Source of the DNA: an uncultured SAR86 cluster bacterium | GTDB taxonomy: Bacteria; Pseudomonadota; Gammaproteobacteria; Magnimaribacterales; D2472 | Reading direction: 5' to 3' | DNA: 64,000 bases | NCBI GenBank assembly: GCA_902628925.1 | Contig: CACOPA010000001.1 | Location: forward strand, 186,001-250,000 | In this document: in pieces, positions 54,069 to 63,349 of the stretch | Numbering within the stretch: position 1 is the first letter of the stretch | Layout of the letters: the number at the start of each line of letters is the position of its first letter | Notes under the pieces: generated by a model | Told to the model about the DNA's origin: nothing | Seen by the model: the letters and a program-made list of their open reading frames with translations, nothing else | Database searches by the model: none | Program-made: the position numbers and the translations under genes

Positions 54069-55367
54069 ATGAACACTATGTTTGCAGACAGAAGAAAGGC
54101 AGTTGGCAGTGCAATGGGTCCGAATGCATGCCTACTGATTGCGAGTAATGATCATGTTTCACGTAACATTCATCATACTTACTCTTTTAGACAGGATAGT
54201 TATTTTTGGTATCTATCCGGGTTTAATGAATCAGATTCCATAATACTTATTAAAACTGATAGCGAGGCAAACTTAAGTTCCTATATGTTTGTCCCTCCCA
54301 AAGATGAACATTCAGAACTTTGGGACGGATATCGTGCTGGACCTAAAGGAGCGGTAGATGACTATGGATTTTCTCAGGGATATAACAATCATGAGGCAGA
54401 TCAAACTATTCCAGATTTATTGGCAGGATGTAACAAGGTTTTTTCATTAATTGGTTACAAAGAAGATTTTTCTAAGAGGGTTGCAGGTTGGGTTAAGCAG
54501 GCAAGATTGAAAGATCGTCATACTGCAGCCATCGAGCACCTTGATGCTGGGCTATTTTTATCCTCGTTAAGGCGAGTTAAATCAGAAAAAGAAATTCAAT
54601 TAATGAAAAAGGGTTGTGAGATTTCCGCACAAGCGCATAAAGCAGCAATGCAATTTGTTGCTCCTAATATGAATGAGCAAAGTCTTGAAGCATTTTATTT
54701 ATATAAATTTGCTGAGCAAGGCTCAAGGTTTCCTGCCTATACACCGATTGTTGCCGGTGGTGAAAATGCTTGCATCTTGCATTATGTTGAGAATGATCAA
54801 ATCTTAAATGATGGTGATCTAGTTTTAGTGGATGCAGGTGGAGAACATGAATGTTATGCGTCAGACATCACAAGAACATATCCTGTGAATGGAAAATTTA
54901 GTGATGAGCAGCTAGCAGTTTATAAGGTTGTTTTGGAGGCTCACAAACAAGCCATTGAGGCGGTCAAAACAGGGAATCATATTATGCAGCCTCAAGAAAT
55001 TTCCGAACAAGTCATTACTGAGGGATTGGTTGATTTGGGCATACTTGATGGAAAAACTGAAGATTTATTGGAAGAAGGTGCTCACAAAAACTTCTACATG
55101 CATAAAGTTGGCCATTGGATAGGCCTAGATACACATGATGTGGGAGCTTATTCAGATGGCAATAATTTCACTAATTATGAGGCAGGAATGGTGCAAACCA
55201 TTGAGCCAGGAATTTATATTTCTAGCAAAAGCTTTGTTGATGAAAAATGGAAGGGGATCGGGGTTCGAATCGAAGACAATATTCTTGTTACCGATCAAGG
55301 CAATGAAAACCTTACACAAAGTGCTCCAGTAGATCCAAAAGAAATTGAAGCCCTAATGTCTTCATAA
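54069..55367 (+). CDS. pepP: Xaa-Pro aminopeptidase
   Basis: Dinuclear-metal peptidase removing N-terminal residues before proline. After an N-terminal creatinase-like domain, the pita-bread domain shows metal ligands in VLVDAGGEHECYASDITRTYPV (two Asp), HKVGHWIGLDTHDVG (His), TIEPGIYI (Glu) and GVRIEDNILV (Glu). Length 432 matches PepP. It is the first plus-strand gene of pepP-ubiH and sits in the conserved zapA-pepP-ubiH neighbourhood. Confidence 0.96.
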   Translation: MNTMFADRRKAVGSAMGPNACLLIASNDHVSRNIHHTYSFRQDSYFWYLSGFNESDSIILIKTDSEANLSSYMFVPPKDEHSELWDGYRAGPKGAVDDYGFSQGYNNHEADQTIPDLLAGCNKVFSLIGYKEDFSKRVAGWVKQARLKDRHTAAIEHLDAGLFLSSLRRVKSEKEIQLMKKGCEISAQAHKAAMQFVAPNMNEQSLEAFYLYKFAEQGSRFPAYTPIVAGGENACILHYVENDQILNDGDLVLVDAGGEHECYASDITRTYPVNGKFSDEQLAVYKVVLEAHKQAIEAVKTGNHIMQPQEISEQVITEGLVDLGILDGKTEDLLEEGAHKNFYMHKVGHWIGLDTHDVGAYSDGNNFTNYEAGMVQTIEPGIYISSKSFVDEKWKGIGVRIEDNILVTDQGNENLTQSAPVDPKEIEALMSS

Positions 55368-55372
55368 ATTCA

Positions 55373-56434
55373 ATGAGTATTTTAATTGCAGGCAATGGAC
55401 TTGTGGCAAAAATACTATCAATCAAATTAAAACAATCAGGCATTTCATCACAGATCCTTGAGGGGGATCCTAAACATTACCAAAATATTAGAACCATTAC
55501 TCTCAATCCTGCATCGATAGATTTTTTGAAGAGCTTGGATTTGGGAATTTCAAAAGCTGAGGTTCAAGATATTCATGTTTATGATGCAGAGGGCAGTGGC
55601 CGGATTTCTTTTTCAAGTGATGACATTAGCGAAGATTACCTTGCCAAGGTAGTTTTTTACGATGAACTAAATAATGCTTTGGCCAGACATGATTTTAATT
55701 TTTTCTCAAAGAATGATTTTGAACAAAATAAAAAATCCACTGATCTGGTTATTTACTGTGATTCAAATCAGCAAAACATGCTCGGTGTTAAAGAGGCCCA
55801 AAGTTATGAGCAAATCGGTCATACATTTTTGGTCTCTAGCAATGACTTAAATGATAACTCGGCAAAGCAATACTTTTATAAAAATGAAATTTTTGCGATT
55901 ATGCCAACTAATAAAAATTATTTATTTACTGTTGTTTGGTCGATCCCAAAGGCTCATGCATCATCTGATAAAGAGTCAGTTAAGAGGAATCTCTCAAACA
56001 TCTCTAAGAAATTTAATCTCAAATTAGAACTTGAAAGTGAAATTGTTTCATTCCCTTTGTCGCATCATCACACAAAAGATTATGTTAAGCCTGGCCAATG
56101 TGTTTTGGCTGATGCCGCACATTCAATTCATCCCCTTGCAGGGCAAGGACTCAATCTAGGTATTGCAGATGCCAGTGTTCTTTTAGAAGAACTTGTCAGA
56201 GCTAGAAATGCAAATCTTTCGTTTGGAGATATCTCTGCTCTTAAAAGATATGAAATCAGACGAAGAACAATCAATAAGTCTATGTTGTCAGGCATTAATC
56301 TTCTCAACGGTTTATTCAAAGCAGATAATCTTTATTTAAGATTTTTTAGAAATAGGGGTCTAAGCCTGGTAGATAATATTCCGCAATTAAAAAAATTTTT
56401 TATAAAAAATGCAATAGGAGAAATAAGATTTTAG
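55373..56434 (+). CDS. UbiH/UbiF-family FAD monooxygenase, divergent
   Basis: Flavoprotein of the ubiquinone hydroxylase group, assigned by position after pepP and by the C-terminal FAD motif LADAAHSIHPLAGQGLNLGIADA (about 245-267), which is well conserved. The N-terminal dinucleotide motif is reduced to AGNGLVAKI. The middle DGxxSxxR motif expected around residue 130 is not recognisable (CDSNQQNML instead). At 353 residues it is shorter than UbiH (about 390). It may hydroxylate the ubiquinone ring, but activity is uncertain. Only one such gene follows pepP here, where E. coli has ubiH and ubiI. Confidence 0.8.
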   Translation: MSILIAGNGLVAKILSIKLKQSGISSQILEGDPKHYQNIRTITLNPASIDFLKSLDLGISKAEVQDIHVYDAEGSGRISFSSDDISEDYLAKVVFYDELNNALARHDFNFFSKNDFEQNKKSTDLVIYCDSNQQNMLGVKEAQSYEQIGHTFLVSSNDLNDNSAKQYFYKNEIFAIMPTNKNYLFTVVWSIPKAHASSDKESVKRNLSNISKKFNLKLELESEIVSFPLSHHHTKDYVKPGQCVLADAAHSIHPLAGQGLNLGIADASVLLEELVRARNANLSFGDISALKRYEIRRRTINKSMLSGINLLNGLFKADNLYLRFFRNRGLSLVDNIPQLKKFFIKNAIGEIRF

Positions 56435-56458
56435 TCATTCCAATGCTTGCACCTAAAA

Positions 56459-56481
56459 ATGAGAATGATTATCATTCTCAT
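56459..56481 (+). promoter_or_regulatory. Fur box upstream of the iron-binding protein
   Basis: A perfect inverted repeat with 11-base arms (ATGAGAATGAT and its complement ATCATTCTCAT) around a single central T. The inner 19 bases, GAGAATGATTATCATTCTC, closely match the classical Fur consensus GATAATGATAATCATTATC. It lies 16 bases before the ATG of the iron-binding lipoprotein, so ferric-uptake repression is very likely. Confidence 0.9.
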
Positions 56482-56497
56482 CAATACTTTTTAAACA

Positions 56498-57502
56498 ATG
56501 AACCTACCTAAACTTTATCAAATATTAGCTTTTTCTTTATTCTTAACAGCCTGCGATCAAAGTGTTAAGGAAGATACACTAACTGTATATACATCTCGTC
56601 AGCCTCAATTGATAGAACCTATTTTGGATAAATATGCAGAAGCGACCGGTATTGATATCGTATTACTATCAGGAAATGCTCAGCAACTTCTTGAGAGAAT
56701 AGAAGTGGAGGGTATAAATTCTCCAGCCGACCTATTAATCACTGTTGATGCAGGAGTTTTGTGGCAAGCCAGCCAAGCAAATATTTTCGAACCAGTTTCT
56801 TCCAGCATACTAAGTAATAACATTCCTAAGAAATTTAGAGATCCTGAAGGAAAGTGGTTTGGACTGTCAAAACGCATAAGAGCAATTGTAGTGAATGATA
56901 AAGGCAATCAAGCACCCCCAAAAAGCTATCGCGAGTTAGCTGAAAAAGAATGGAAAAATAGGCTTTGCCTTAGAACTTCAGCAAAAGTTTATAATCAATC
57001 CCTAATTGCAAGCATGCTCTATAGACTGAGTGAAGAAGAAACGCACAAAATTTTATCTGGATGGAGTAACAATCTAGCCACTAAGGTATTTTCAAGTGAT
57101 ACCCTAGCGCTCAAGGCAGTTCAATCAGGTCAATGTGATGCAACAATAGTTAATTCGTATTATTTGGGCAGATTAATAAACCAACAAATTGGAGACAATC
57201 TTTCAATTATCTGGCCTGATCAAGAATCATTTGGCGTGCATGTAAATATTTCAGGCGGCGGTGTGATAAAAACTTCGAATAATAAAGCTGAAGCTGTGAA
57301 ATTGCTTGAATGGTTGTCAGGCAAAGAAGCGCAAAAAGATTATGCTTTCGTAAACTTTGAATATCCAGTCCTTCAAGGTCAAGAACTCCACCCAATATTA
57401 AAATCATGGGGCAACTTCAAAGAAGATACTATTCCTGTTCATCAATTAGGGCTATTGCAAAGACAGGCTGTCTTAGCAGCGAGGAAAGCGGACTATAATT
57501 GA
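56498..57502 (+). CDS. Iron(III) ABC transporter substrate-binding lipoprotein (FbpA-like)
   Basis: Periplasmic binding protein of 334 residues with a lipobox LTAC (Cys19). The mature part resembles the FbpA/FutA group: TVYTSRQPQLIEPILDKYAEATGI, DLLITVDAG, RIRAIVVN and the tyrosine pair in VNSYYLGRL that binds iron. A Fur box immediately upstream supports an iron role. No permease or ATPase gene is adjacent; the partner transporter must lie elsewhere. The stop overlaps the opposing maf gene by ten bases. Confidence 0.92.
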   Translation: MNLPKLYQILAFSLFLTACDQSVKEDTLTVYTSRQPQLIEPILDKYAEATGIDIVLLSGNAQQLLERIEVEGINSPADLLITVDAGVLWQASQANIFEPVSSSILSNNIPKKFRDPEGKWFGLSKRIRAIVVNDKGNQAPPKSYRELAEKEWKNRLCLRTSAKVYNQSLIASMLYRLSEEETHKILSGWSNNLATKVFSSDTLALKAVQSGQCDATIVNSYYLGRLINQQIGDNLSIIWPDQESFGVHVNISGGGVIKTSNNKAEAVKLLEWLSGKEAQKDYAFVNFEYPVLQGQELHPILKSWGNFKEDTIPVHQLGLLQRQAVLAARKADYN

Positions 57503-58074
57503 AACTGTTTTAGAAGCTTAAGTGCTTCAAATAGCGGCAAGCCTACAACATTCGAATAACTTCCCTTTATTCCTTTTATAAACTTTTCTGCATAACCTTG
57601 AATTGCGTATGCTCCAGCCTTATCGAGTGGTTCATCAGTTTCACTGTATTCTTTAAGCTCAATGGCTGAAATATCTCCAAATTCTACAAATGTAGATACA
57701 GATATCGTTGCTATATCTGCTTTTTCAGAATCCCAAGCACCAACTGAAACACCGGTAATGACTTCATGAACTTGTCCGGAGAGTTCTGATAGCATCGTAA
57801 AAGCATGATCTGATGACTTAGGCTTGCCATATATCTTATTACCCATAACAACAATGGTATCTGCTGCTAATACAGGGTAATTTTCAAGATTGGTAGCAAT
57901 TGCATTTTTTATCCCTTGAGAACACTTCTCTTTTGCAAGTTTCTCTGCATTAAATGCTGGGCTACCTTCTAAGACGAGATTCTCTTCAATTTCTGCTTCA
58001 AGTAACAAAAACTCTACATTGATTTTTTTTAGTAATTCTGCCCTTCGTGGAGATTTTGATGCAAGATATATCAT
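57493..58074 (-). CDS. maf: Maf family nucleotide pyrophosphatase
   Basis: House-cleaning NTP pyrophosphatase that hydrolyses modified or non-canonical nucleotides. The sequence has the Maf start LASKSPRRAELLKKI, the VLAADTIVVMGNKIYGKP and the EVITGVSV segments with conserved Asp and Glu residues. The 193-residue length is normal. Subtype (dTTP/UTP, YhdE-like, or other) is suggested by DEPLDKAGAYAIQG, which favours the dTTP/UTP type. It converges with the iron-binding protein gene. Confidence 0.93.
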   Translation of the reverse strand: MIYLASKSPRRAELLKKINVEFLLLEAEIEENLVLEGSPAFNAEKLAKEKCSQGIKNAIATNLENYPVLAADTIVVMGNKIYGKPKSSDHAFTMLSELSGQVHEVITGVSVGAWDSEKADIATISVSTFVEFGDISAIELKEYSETDEPLDKAGAYAIQGYAEKFIKGIKGSYSNVVGLPLFEALKLLKQFQL

Positions 58075-58106
58075 AAATATATTTTATAGCATAGGTGGGA
58101 AACATC

Positions 58107-58985
58107 ATGACAGATAAAGGAAAAGTTATTCTGGTTACCGGGGCAAGCAGGGGAGTGGGCAAAGGAATTGCTGAAAGTGTTGGCAAACCCGGTGACACAA
58201 TTATTTGTGTAGGACGCTCTGTAGATTCAGGCAGGACAGTAAGCCAATTTGGTTTTGAGATAAATTCAAGCTTGATTGATACGGCCTCAAATATTGAAAA
58301 ACAAGGTATAGAGTGTGATGTTTTGCCAGCAGACTTAAATCTAAAAAAAGACATTCAAAACATTCAATCCATTATTGAGGATAAATATGGCAGACTCGAT
58401 ATGCTTATCCATGCGGCATGCCAAATACATGACGACCTGGTCTTACCCAAACCTTTTTGGGAAAAATCAACAGATTTATGGTCTGTTATTGAAGTTGGAT
58501 TAAAGTCAAATTATTTTCTTAGTCATGTGCTAGCATCAATGTTGATAAAAACACCCAAATCACTGGTTGTTCAAATTTCTTCACATGGCTCAAGTTGTTA
58601 TATGCATGGCCCAATTTATGGAGCTCAAAAAGCAGGAATAGACAAAATGGCTTTTGATATGGCTTTTGATTTTAAAGATCATGATGTATGTTCCATTTCA
58701 CTTTGGTCAGGTATTGTTCTGGATGAAAAAACTGAAAAAGTTAGTAAAAATATGGATGAACAATATGCTGAATTTCTAAAAGGAGCCGCTTCCCAAGCTT
58801 TTGCAGGAAAAGTCATTAGAGCGTTTTACGATCAGGAAAATAAAATGCAGCATAGTGGTAAAACACTCATTGCAGCAGAAGTTGGTAAAGAGCTAGGAAT
58901 TACAAACCCTGATGGAACTCAACCGAGAAGTGATAGAGAGATGCTCGGAGGGCCTAAAGATTTTAATGAAGCAGTAGTTTATTAA
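58107..58985 (+). CDS. Short-chain dehydrogenase/reductase
   Basis: Classical-type SDR with the NAD(P)-binding TGASRGVGKGIAESVG near the N-terminus, a DMLIHAACQ segment in place of NNAG, and YGAQKAG as the catalytic YxxxK. The region between (the FWEKSTDLWSVIEVGLKSNYFLSH stretch) resembles the SDR group seen with DHRS1-like proteins. The substrate is unknown. I choose the ATG at 58107 with an AGGTGGGA site just upstream (292 residues) over a GTG at 58095. It converges with rpmB at zero distance. Confidence 0.88.
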   Translation: MTDKGKVILVTGASRGVGKGIAESVGKPGDTIICVGRSVDSGRTVSQFGFEINSSLIDTASNIEKQGIECDVLPADLNLKKDIQNIQSIIEDKYGRLDMLIHAACQIHDDLVLPKPFWEKSTDLWSVIEVGLKSNYFLSHVLASMLIKTPKSLVVQISSHGSSCYMHGPIYGAQKAGIDKMAFDMAFDFKDHDVCSISLWSGIVLDEKTEKVSKNMDEQYAEFLKGAASQAFAGKVIRAFYDQENKMQHSGKTLIAAEVGKELGITNPDGTQPRSDREMLGGPKDFNEAVVY

Positions 58986-59222
58986 TTAAACTTTTTCGCC
59001 TTTGGCTCGGATATCTTTAAGAACGGCACTGATACCTTTCTTATCAATAATCCTCATACCCTTAGCAGAGACTTTTAAGGAAACAAATCTATTTTCAGAT
59101 TCAACCCAGAATCTGTGGGTATGTAAATTAGGCATAAACTTTCTTTTCACGCGATTATTAGCGTGTGAAACATGATTTCCAGACTGAGGCATTTTGCCTG
59201 TTACTTGACATACTTTACTCAT
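58986..59222 (-). CDS. rpmB: 50S ribosomal protein L28
   Basis: The 78-residue protein begins [29 protein letters not shown] and contains [27 protein letters not shown], both typical of L28. The start is the ATG at 59222; an in-frame TTG two codons upstream is unlikely. In many bacteria rpmG (L33) follows directly, but here no L33 gene is downstream: the next gene is the opposing SDR. Confidence 0.96.
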   Translation of the reverse strand: MSKVCQVTGKMPQSGNHVSHANNRVKRKFMPNLHTHRFWVESENRFVSLKVSAKGMRIIDKKGISAVLKDIRAKGEKV

Positions 59223-59274
59223 AGGCAAGCGATTTTAAAGTACGAAGGGGTTATAAGCAAGATAGAATAACTAA

Positions 59275-59757
59275 GTGAATCAATTATTTTTATTACGTCA
59301 TGCTAAGTCATCTTGGGCAAGCAATCATCTTAGTGATTTTGATAGACCATTAAATAATCGTGGCAGAAGAAACGCCATGGATCTTGGAGAATCATTTTTT
59401 GAAAAAAAGCTCAAAATAGATCATGTACTATGTAGCCCAAGTGCTCGAACAAAAGAAACGTTTGATATTATCCAAAGCATTTCTAACTTTGCATTAGATC
59501 ATAAATTTATTGATAGTATTTATCACTCAAGCATTGGGAATTTGATAGAGATTCTTTCTCAAATCAATTTAGAAACTGCGTCTGTAATGATTGTTGGTCA
59601 TAATCCCTCCATGCACTTAATGACCGAGCTGCTAGCAAATCAAACAATAGATAAATTTCCTACTTGCACGCTGGCACAAATAAAAATTGTGGATTCATGG
59701 GATAAACTAAGGAAACATCAAAATAAATTGATTAATTTTAAAAAACCAAAAAAATAA
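59275..59757 (+). CDS. sixA: SixA-type phosphohistidine phosphatase
   Basis: Histidine phosphatase superfamily protein of 160 residues. The catalytic [25 protein letters not shown] and [14 protein letters not shown] motifs are those of SixA. SixA removes phosphate from histidine on signalling or phosphotransferase proteins. Its start is a GTG at 59275. It precedes dut by two bases, where some gammaproteobacteria have radC, coaBC and dut. Confidence 0.88.
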   Translation: MNQLFLLRHAKSSWASNHLSDFDRPLNNRGRRNAMDLGESFFEKKLKIDHVLCSPSARTKETFDIIQSISNFALDHKFIDSIYHSSIGNLIEILSQINLETASVMIVGHNPSMHLMTELLANQTIDKFPTCTLAQIKIVDSWDKLRKHQNKLINFKKPKK

Positions 59758-59759
59758 TT

Positions 59760-60212
59760 ATGGAAATTGAAATAAAAATTATTGACCCCAAACTTGGAAC
59801 CGAAATTGCTTTACCTGAATATGCTACCGAAGGATCAGCAGGCATGGATCTAAGAGCGTGCCTCAATGAACCCATTAAAATAAAATCTAATGAGACTTTT
59901 TTAATTCCTTTAGGATTTGCAATGCATATTAATGATCCAAGCTTGGCAGCGATAGTAATACCGAGATCAGGGTTAGGATTCAAACACGGGCTTGTTTTAG
60001 GTAACCTAGTGGGCTTGATTGACTCTGATTATCAAGGTGAACTCAAGGTGCCCGCATGGAATAGATCTGATAAAGACTTTGAGATTAACTCTGGGGATAG
60101 GATAGCCCAAATGCTTATAGTTCCTGTAATCCAAGCACAATTCAACATCGTTGATGTGTTTAAAGAATCAAAAAGAGGAGTAAAGGGATTTGGTAGCTCA
60201 GGGGTTGGTTAG
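59760..60212 (+). CDS. dut: dUTP diphosphatase
   Basis: Trimeric dUTPase that lowers dUTP and supplies dUMP. All five motifs are visible: [10 protein letters not shown] (1), [13 protein letters not shown] (2), [15 protein letters not shown] (3), [12 protein letters not shown] (4) and [10 protein letters not shown] (5). Length 150 is normal. The coaBC gene that often precedes dut is absent. It converges with the L31 gene, five bases apart. Confidence 0.97.
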   Translation: MEIEIKIIDPKLGTEIALPEYATEGSAGMDLRACLNEPIKIKSNETFLIPLGFAMHINDPSLAAIVIPRSGLGFKHGLVLGNLVGLIDSDYQGELKVPAWNRSDKDFEINSGDRIAQMLIVPVIQAQFNIVDVFKESKRGVKGFGSSGVG

Positions 60213-60217
60213 AAAAT

Positions 60218-60460
60218 TTATTTCTTTCCAAATCTTTTTTCAAATCTTTGAACACGACCACCGGTATCAACAATCCTTTGAGTGCCTGTGTAAAAAGGAT
60301 GAGATGCAGATGAAATATCAAGAGGATAATAAGGATAAGTTTTGCCTTCATACTCCCTTGTTTCACTAGTTTCTAATGTTGAAGGTATGAGAAAGTACTT
60401 ATCAGCACCAGAATCATGGAATAAAACTTCTCTATATTCAGGATGTATATCTGCTTTCAT
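60218..60460 (-). CDS. rpmE2: 50S ribosomal protein L31, type B
   Basis: An 80-residue L31 paralogue lacking the zinc-binding cysteines, as shown by the absence of Cys. It has the type B pattern [24 protein letters not shown], then [26 protein letters not shown]. In bacteria that carry both types, the type B form replaces the zinc form under zinc shortage; whether a second L31 exists here cannot be seen. It is divergent from priA across 60 bases. Confidence 0.93.
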   Translation of the reverse strand: MKADIHPEYREVLFHDSGADKYFLIPSTLETSETREYEGKTYPYYPLDISSASHPFYTGTQRIVDTGGRVQRFEKRFGKK

Positions 60461-60520
60461 AATAAAATTAGCTTCTAAGGATGTGCACTATATCAAAACC
60501 TGATGGCTTTACAAAGATAA

Positions 60521-62485
60521 ATGAGTAAATTTTTTTATAACATCTCTTTACCACTTGCTGTTCAAGGAACATTTACTTATTCGTCAGATATTAGGCTAGA
60601 AATTGGATTTAGAGTACTGGTTGATTTCTCCAACAGAGAAAGAATTGGTATTGTAATAAAAAAAGTTGATAAGCCTGCATTTAAGACCTTAAAAATAAAA
60701 AAGGTTTTCGATGACTTTGAAATTTTTAATACCAATGAATTGGCATTGCTGCATTGGATATCAGACTATTATCACTTTCCAATTGGACAAGTCATCGATA
60801 ACTTTGTGCCTCCCTATCTAAGAAAAGCTAATGCAGTTGAACTCCAAAACAATGATTTAGTAAGTGAGGCAGTATCGGACTTTAATTTAGATTTAACCTC
60901 ACATCAAGAAAAAGCATTTTTAGCTTTAAAACAATTAAAAGGTTTTGATCCCTGTCTTCTGTATGGTGTGACGGGTTCTGGCAAAACTGAGATCTACATT
61001 AAATTAATTCAAGAACAACTTAAGACCAATCAATCTGTATTAATGCTTATTCCTGAAATTTCTCTAGCTCCGCAAATGGTAAAGAGGTTAAAGAAAATTT
61101 TTGGAGAGTTGGTAGCTTACTACCATTCTGGAATTACCAACTTAAATAGATGGAAGGTTTGGAGAGATGCTAGAAATGGTAATAAAAAAATTATTATTGG
61201 AACTCGATCTTCTGTTTTAATGCCACTAAAAAAACTTGGTCTAATTATTGTTGATGAAGAGCACGATCATTCTTATAAACAAGTTGAGGGCCTTAGTTAT
61301 TCAGCTCGTGATGTAGCAATCAAAAGAGCCAGCGATCTAAAGATACCAATAATTTTAGGCTCTGCTACCCCATCTTTGAGTATCTTGCGTCAGGTTGAAG
61401 ATAAGAAATTTAAAAAAATAGAGTTACTTGAAAGGTTTAATCAATCATCGCCACCTAAATTAACTTTTGTAGACATCAATGCAAATAATTTAAAGGGCGG
61501 GATTTCTGAGATTGGCCAAAAAGCCATCTTAGATGATTATGCGAGTCAAGTACTAAGCATGGTATTTATTAATCGACGAGGATTTGCACCTGAATATCGA
61601 TGCAGTGAATGTGACTGGGTTGCGAGATGTAATAATTGTGAAACCAACATGGTATTCCATCATGATAAAAATCGATTGATATGCCACAGATGTGATTCTG
61701 CATATGGAATACCTGAGCAATGCCCTGATTGTGGGAATAGTGAGCTTGGAGGAGTAGGCTATGCCACTGAGAGTATATCGAAATACTTACAAGACAATAC
61801 CCCGATTGATAGGGGCGAGGTTTATAGATTTGACAGTGACACAACTAAAAAAAAGGGCGCTTTAACTGAGCTATTAAAAAACATTAATGATGCCAATCAG
61901 GGCGTAATTGTTGGCACTCAAATGCTCATTAAAGGACACGATTTTAAGAAATTAAAAACAGTAATCGTCATGAATATTGACGCAGGATTAACCAGTATTA
62001 ATCCATCAGCATTAGAAGATCTTGGTCAACAATTAATTCAAGTTAGTGGGAGAGCAGGGAGGTTGGATACTAAAGCAGTAGTCCTAGTTCAGACCAGGTA
62101 TCCTGATCACCCTTTCTTAAAGAAACTTAAATCGGGAACATATATGCCGTTTGCTATGGATCTATTAACAGAAAGAAAAAAGCAGAGCCAACCGCCTTAC
62201 GCTTATCAAGCTCTTTTAAAATCTTCGTCAACTGTGATCCAAAAAAATATTAACTTTTTAGAAGCTATTTTAAAAAATTTTGAATTACCAGGGTGTGATT
62301 TTTATGGACCGATGCCTGCATCGATCTTTAAAGTCAGAGGACGATATTTTCATTATGTTCTTTTGCAAGCTAACAAAAGAACGGTACTCCATAATGCTTT
62401 AAATCAATTGGAAAAAAGAATTGGTCAATTAGCAAAATCAAGTAGCGTGAGATGGAAAGTGGAAATTGACCCTTTGAACTTTTAG
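60521..62485 (+). CDS. priA: Primosomal protein N' (replication restart helicase PriA)
   Basis: Helicase that restarts stalled replication forks. An N-terminal DNA-binding domain precedes the helicase with Walker A GVTGSGKTEIYIKLI, IVDEEHDHSYKQ as the DEXH motif, and a zinc-binding region with paired cysteines (CSECDWVARCNNC and ICHRCDSAYGIPEQCPDC). The C-terminal helicase motifs include VSGRAGRLD. At 654 residues it is shorter than E. coli PriA (732), mostly in the N-terminal part. It converges with the second SDR, no gap. Confidence 0.95.
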   Translation: MSKFFYNISLPLAVQGTFTYSSDIRLEIGFRVLVDFSNRERIGIVIKKVDKPAFKTLKIKKVFDDFEIFNTNELALLHWISDYYHFPIGQVIDNFVPPYLRKANAVELQNNDLVSEAVSDFNLDLTSHQEKAFLALKQLKGFDPCLLYGVTGSGKTEIYIKLIQEQLKTNQSVLMLIPEISLAPQMVKRLKKIFGELVAYYHSGITNLNRWKVWRDARNGNKKIIIGTRSSVLMPLKKLGLIIVDEEHDHSYKQVEGLSYSARDVAIKRASDLKIPIILGSATPSLSILRQVEDKKFKKIELLERFNQSSPPKLTFVDINANNLKGGISEIGQKAILDDYASQVLSMVFINRRGFAPEYRCSECDWVARCNNCETNMVFHHDKNRLICHRCDSAYGIPEQCPDCGNSELGGVGYATESISKYLQDNTPIDRGEVYRFDSDTTKKKGALTELLKNINDANQGVIVGTQMLIKGHDFKKLKTVIVMNIDAGLTSINPSALEDLGQQLIQVSGRAGRLDTKAVVLVQTRYPDHPFLKKLKSGTYMPFAMDLLTERKKQSQPPYAYQALLKSSSTVIQKNINFLEAILKNFELPGCDFYGPMPASIFKVRGRYFHYVLLQANKRTVLHNALNQLEKRIGQLAKSSSVRWKVEIDPLNF

Positions 62486-63349
62486 TTAGATATCAAATTC
62501 CTGATTAACAAGTTTTTCAGATAGCCTCCACAATTTTTCTGCTTCCGCTTCATTTTTTGAGTAGTGTGATGTTTTGGCAACTCTTCCATCTACCCAGTAA
62601 GCTCCAGTAATACTGAGACCGTCTATCTCAGCCAGATAAATTATAGTATTTGCACCTTTGAGAGGTGATCTAAAAAATGGCTTTAAAATTATTTTCAATA
62701 CTCTTCCTAAGAGTGAATTATTTTGATTGCCCAATGAGGTATTAACTCCGCCTGGATGAATTGCATTGACAGTAACGCCATCTTTTTGAAGTTTTTTCGC
62801 TAATTGTTTTGTAAAAAGAATGTTTCCAAGTTTTGATTGACCATAAGCTTTTAGCCCCATTTTAAAGTCATCTTTATAATTTATGTCATCCCACTGCATT
62901 CCTTTTACAAAATGATGTGCTGCTGAAGAAACATTGATGATTCTTGATTCACTTTCCTTTTTAACAATATCTAGCAATAGGTTTGTAAAAAGAAAGTATC
63001 CCAAATGATTGACTGCAAATGTATTTTCAATTCCATCAATGGTTTCACTGTATTCGGTATTCACCACTCCAGCATTATTGATAAGCAAATCTATTGCTTT
63101 AAGGTCATTTTTAATTTTATCAGCACATTCTCGAATAGAGTCTTGAACAGAAAAATCACAAAAGAAACTATTGATTGAAAGATTTGGATTAATTTTTTGC
63201 ATTTCATTTTTTAAATCTTCAGCCAACTCTTCATTGCGATAGGTAAAAGCAATTGATTTTGCTGATTCGGCAAACTTTATTGCGGCAGCTTTGCCAATAC
63301 CGTTCGTAGCACCCGTTATCAAAATTATTTTGTTATTTGTCCACTTCAT
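62486..63349 (-). CDS. Short-chain dehydrogenase, retinol dehydrogenase-like
   Basis: A 287-residue SDR with TGATNGIGKAAAIKFAE, LLINNAGVV, and the catalytic AYGQSKLGNILF. The arrangement, including AVNHLGYFLFTNLL and the HPGGVNTSLG segment, is that of the retinol dehydrogenase/WW-domain oxidoreductase-like subgroup, which is broad in bacteria. The substrate is unknown. Its start overlaps the amidase gene end by one base, so they are probably cotranscribed. Confidence 0.86.
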   Translation of the reverse strand: MKWTNNKIILITGATNGIGKAAAIKFAESAKSIAFTYRNEELAEDLKNEMQKINPNLSINSFFCDFSVQDSIRECADKIKNDLKAIDLLINNAGVVNTEYSETIDGIENTFAVNHLGYFLFTNLLLDIVKKESESRIINVSSAAHHFVKGMQWDDINYKDDFKMGLKAYGQSKLGNILFTKQLAKKLQKDGVTVNAIHPGGVNTSLGNQNNSLLGRVLKIILKPFFRSPLKGANTIIYLAEIDGLSITGAYWVDGRVAKTSHYSKNEAEAEKLWRLSEKLVNQEFDI

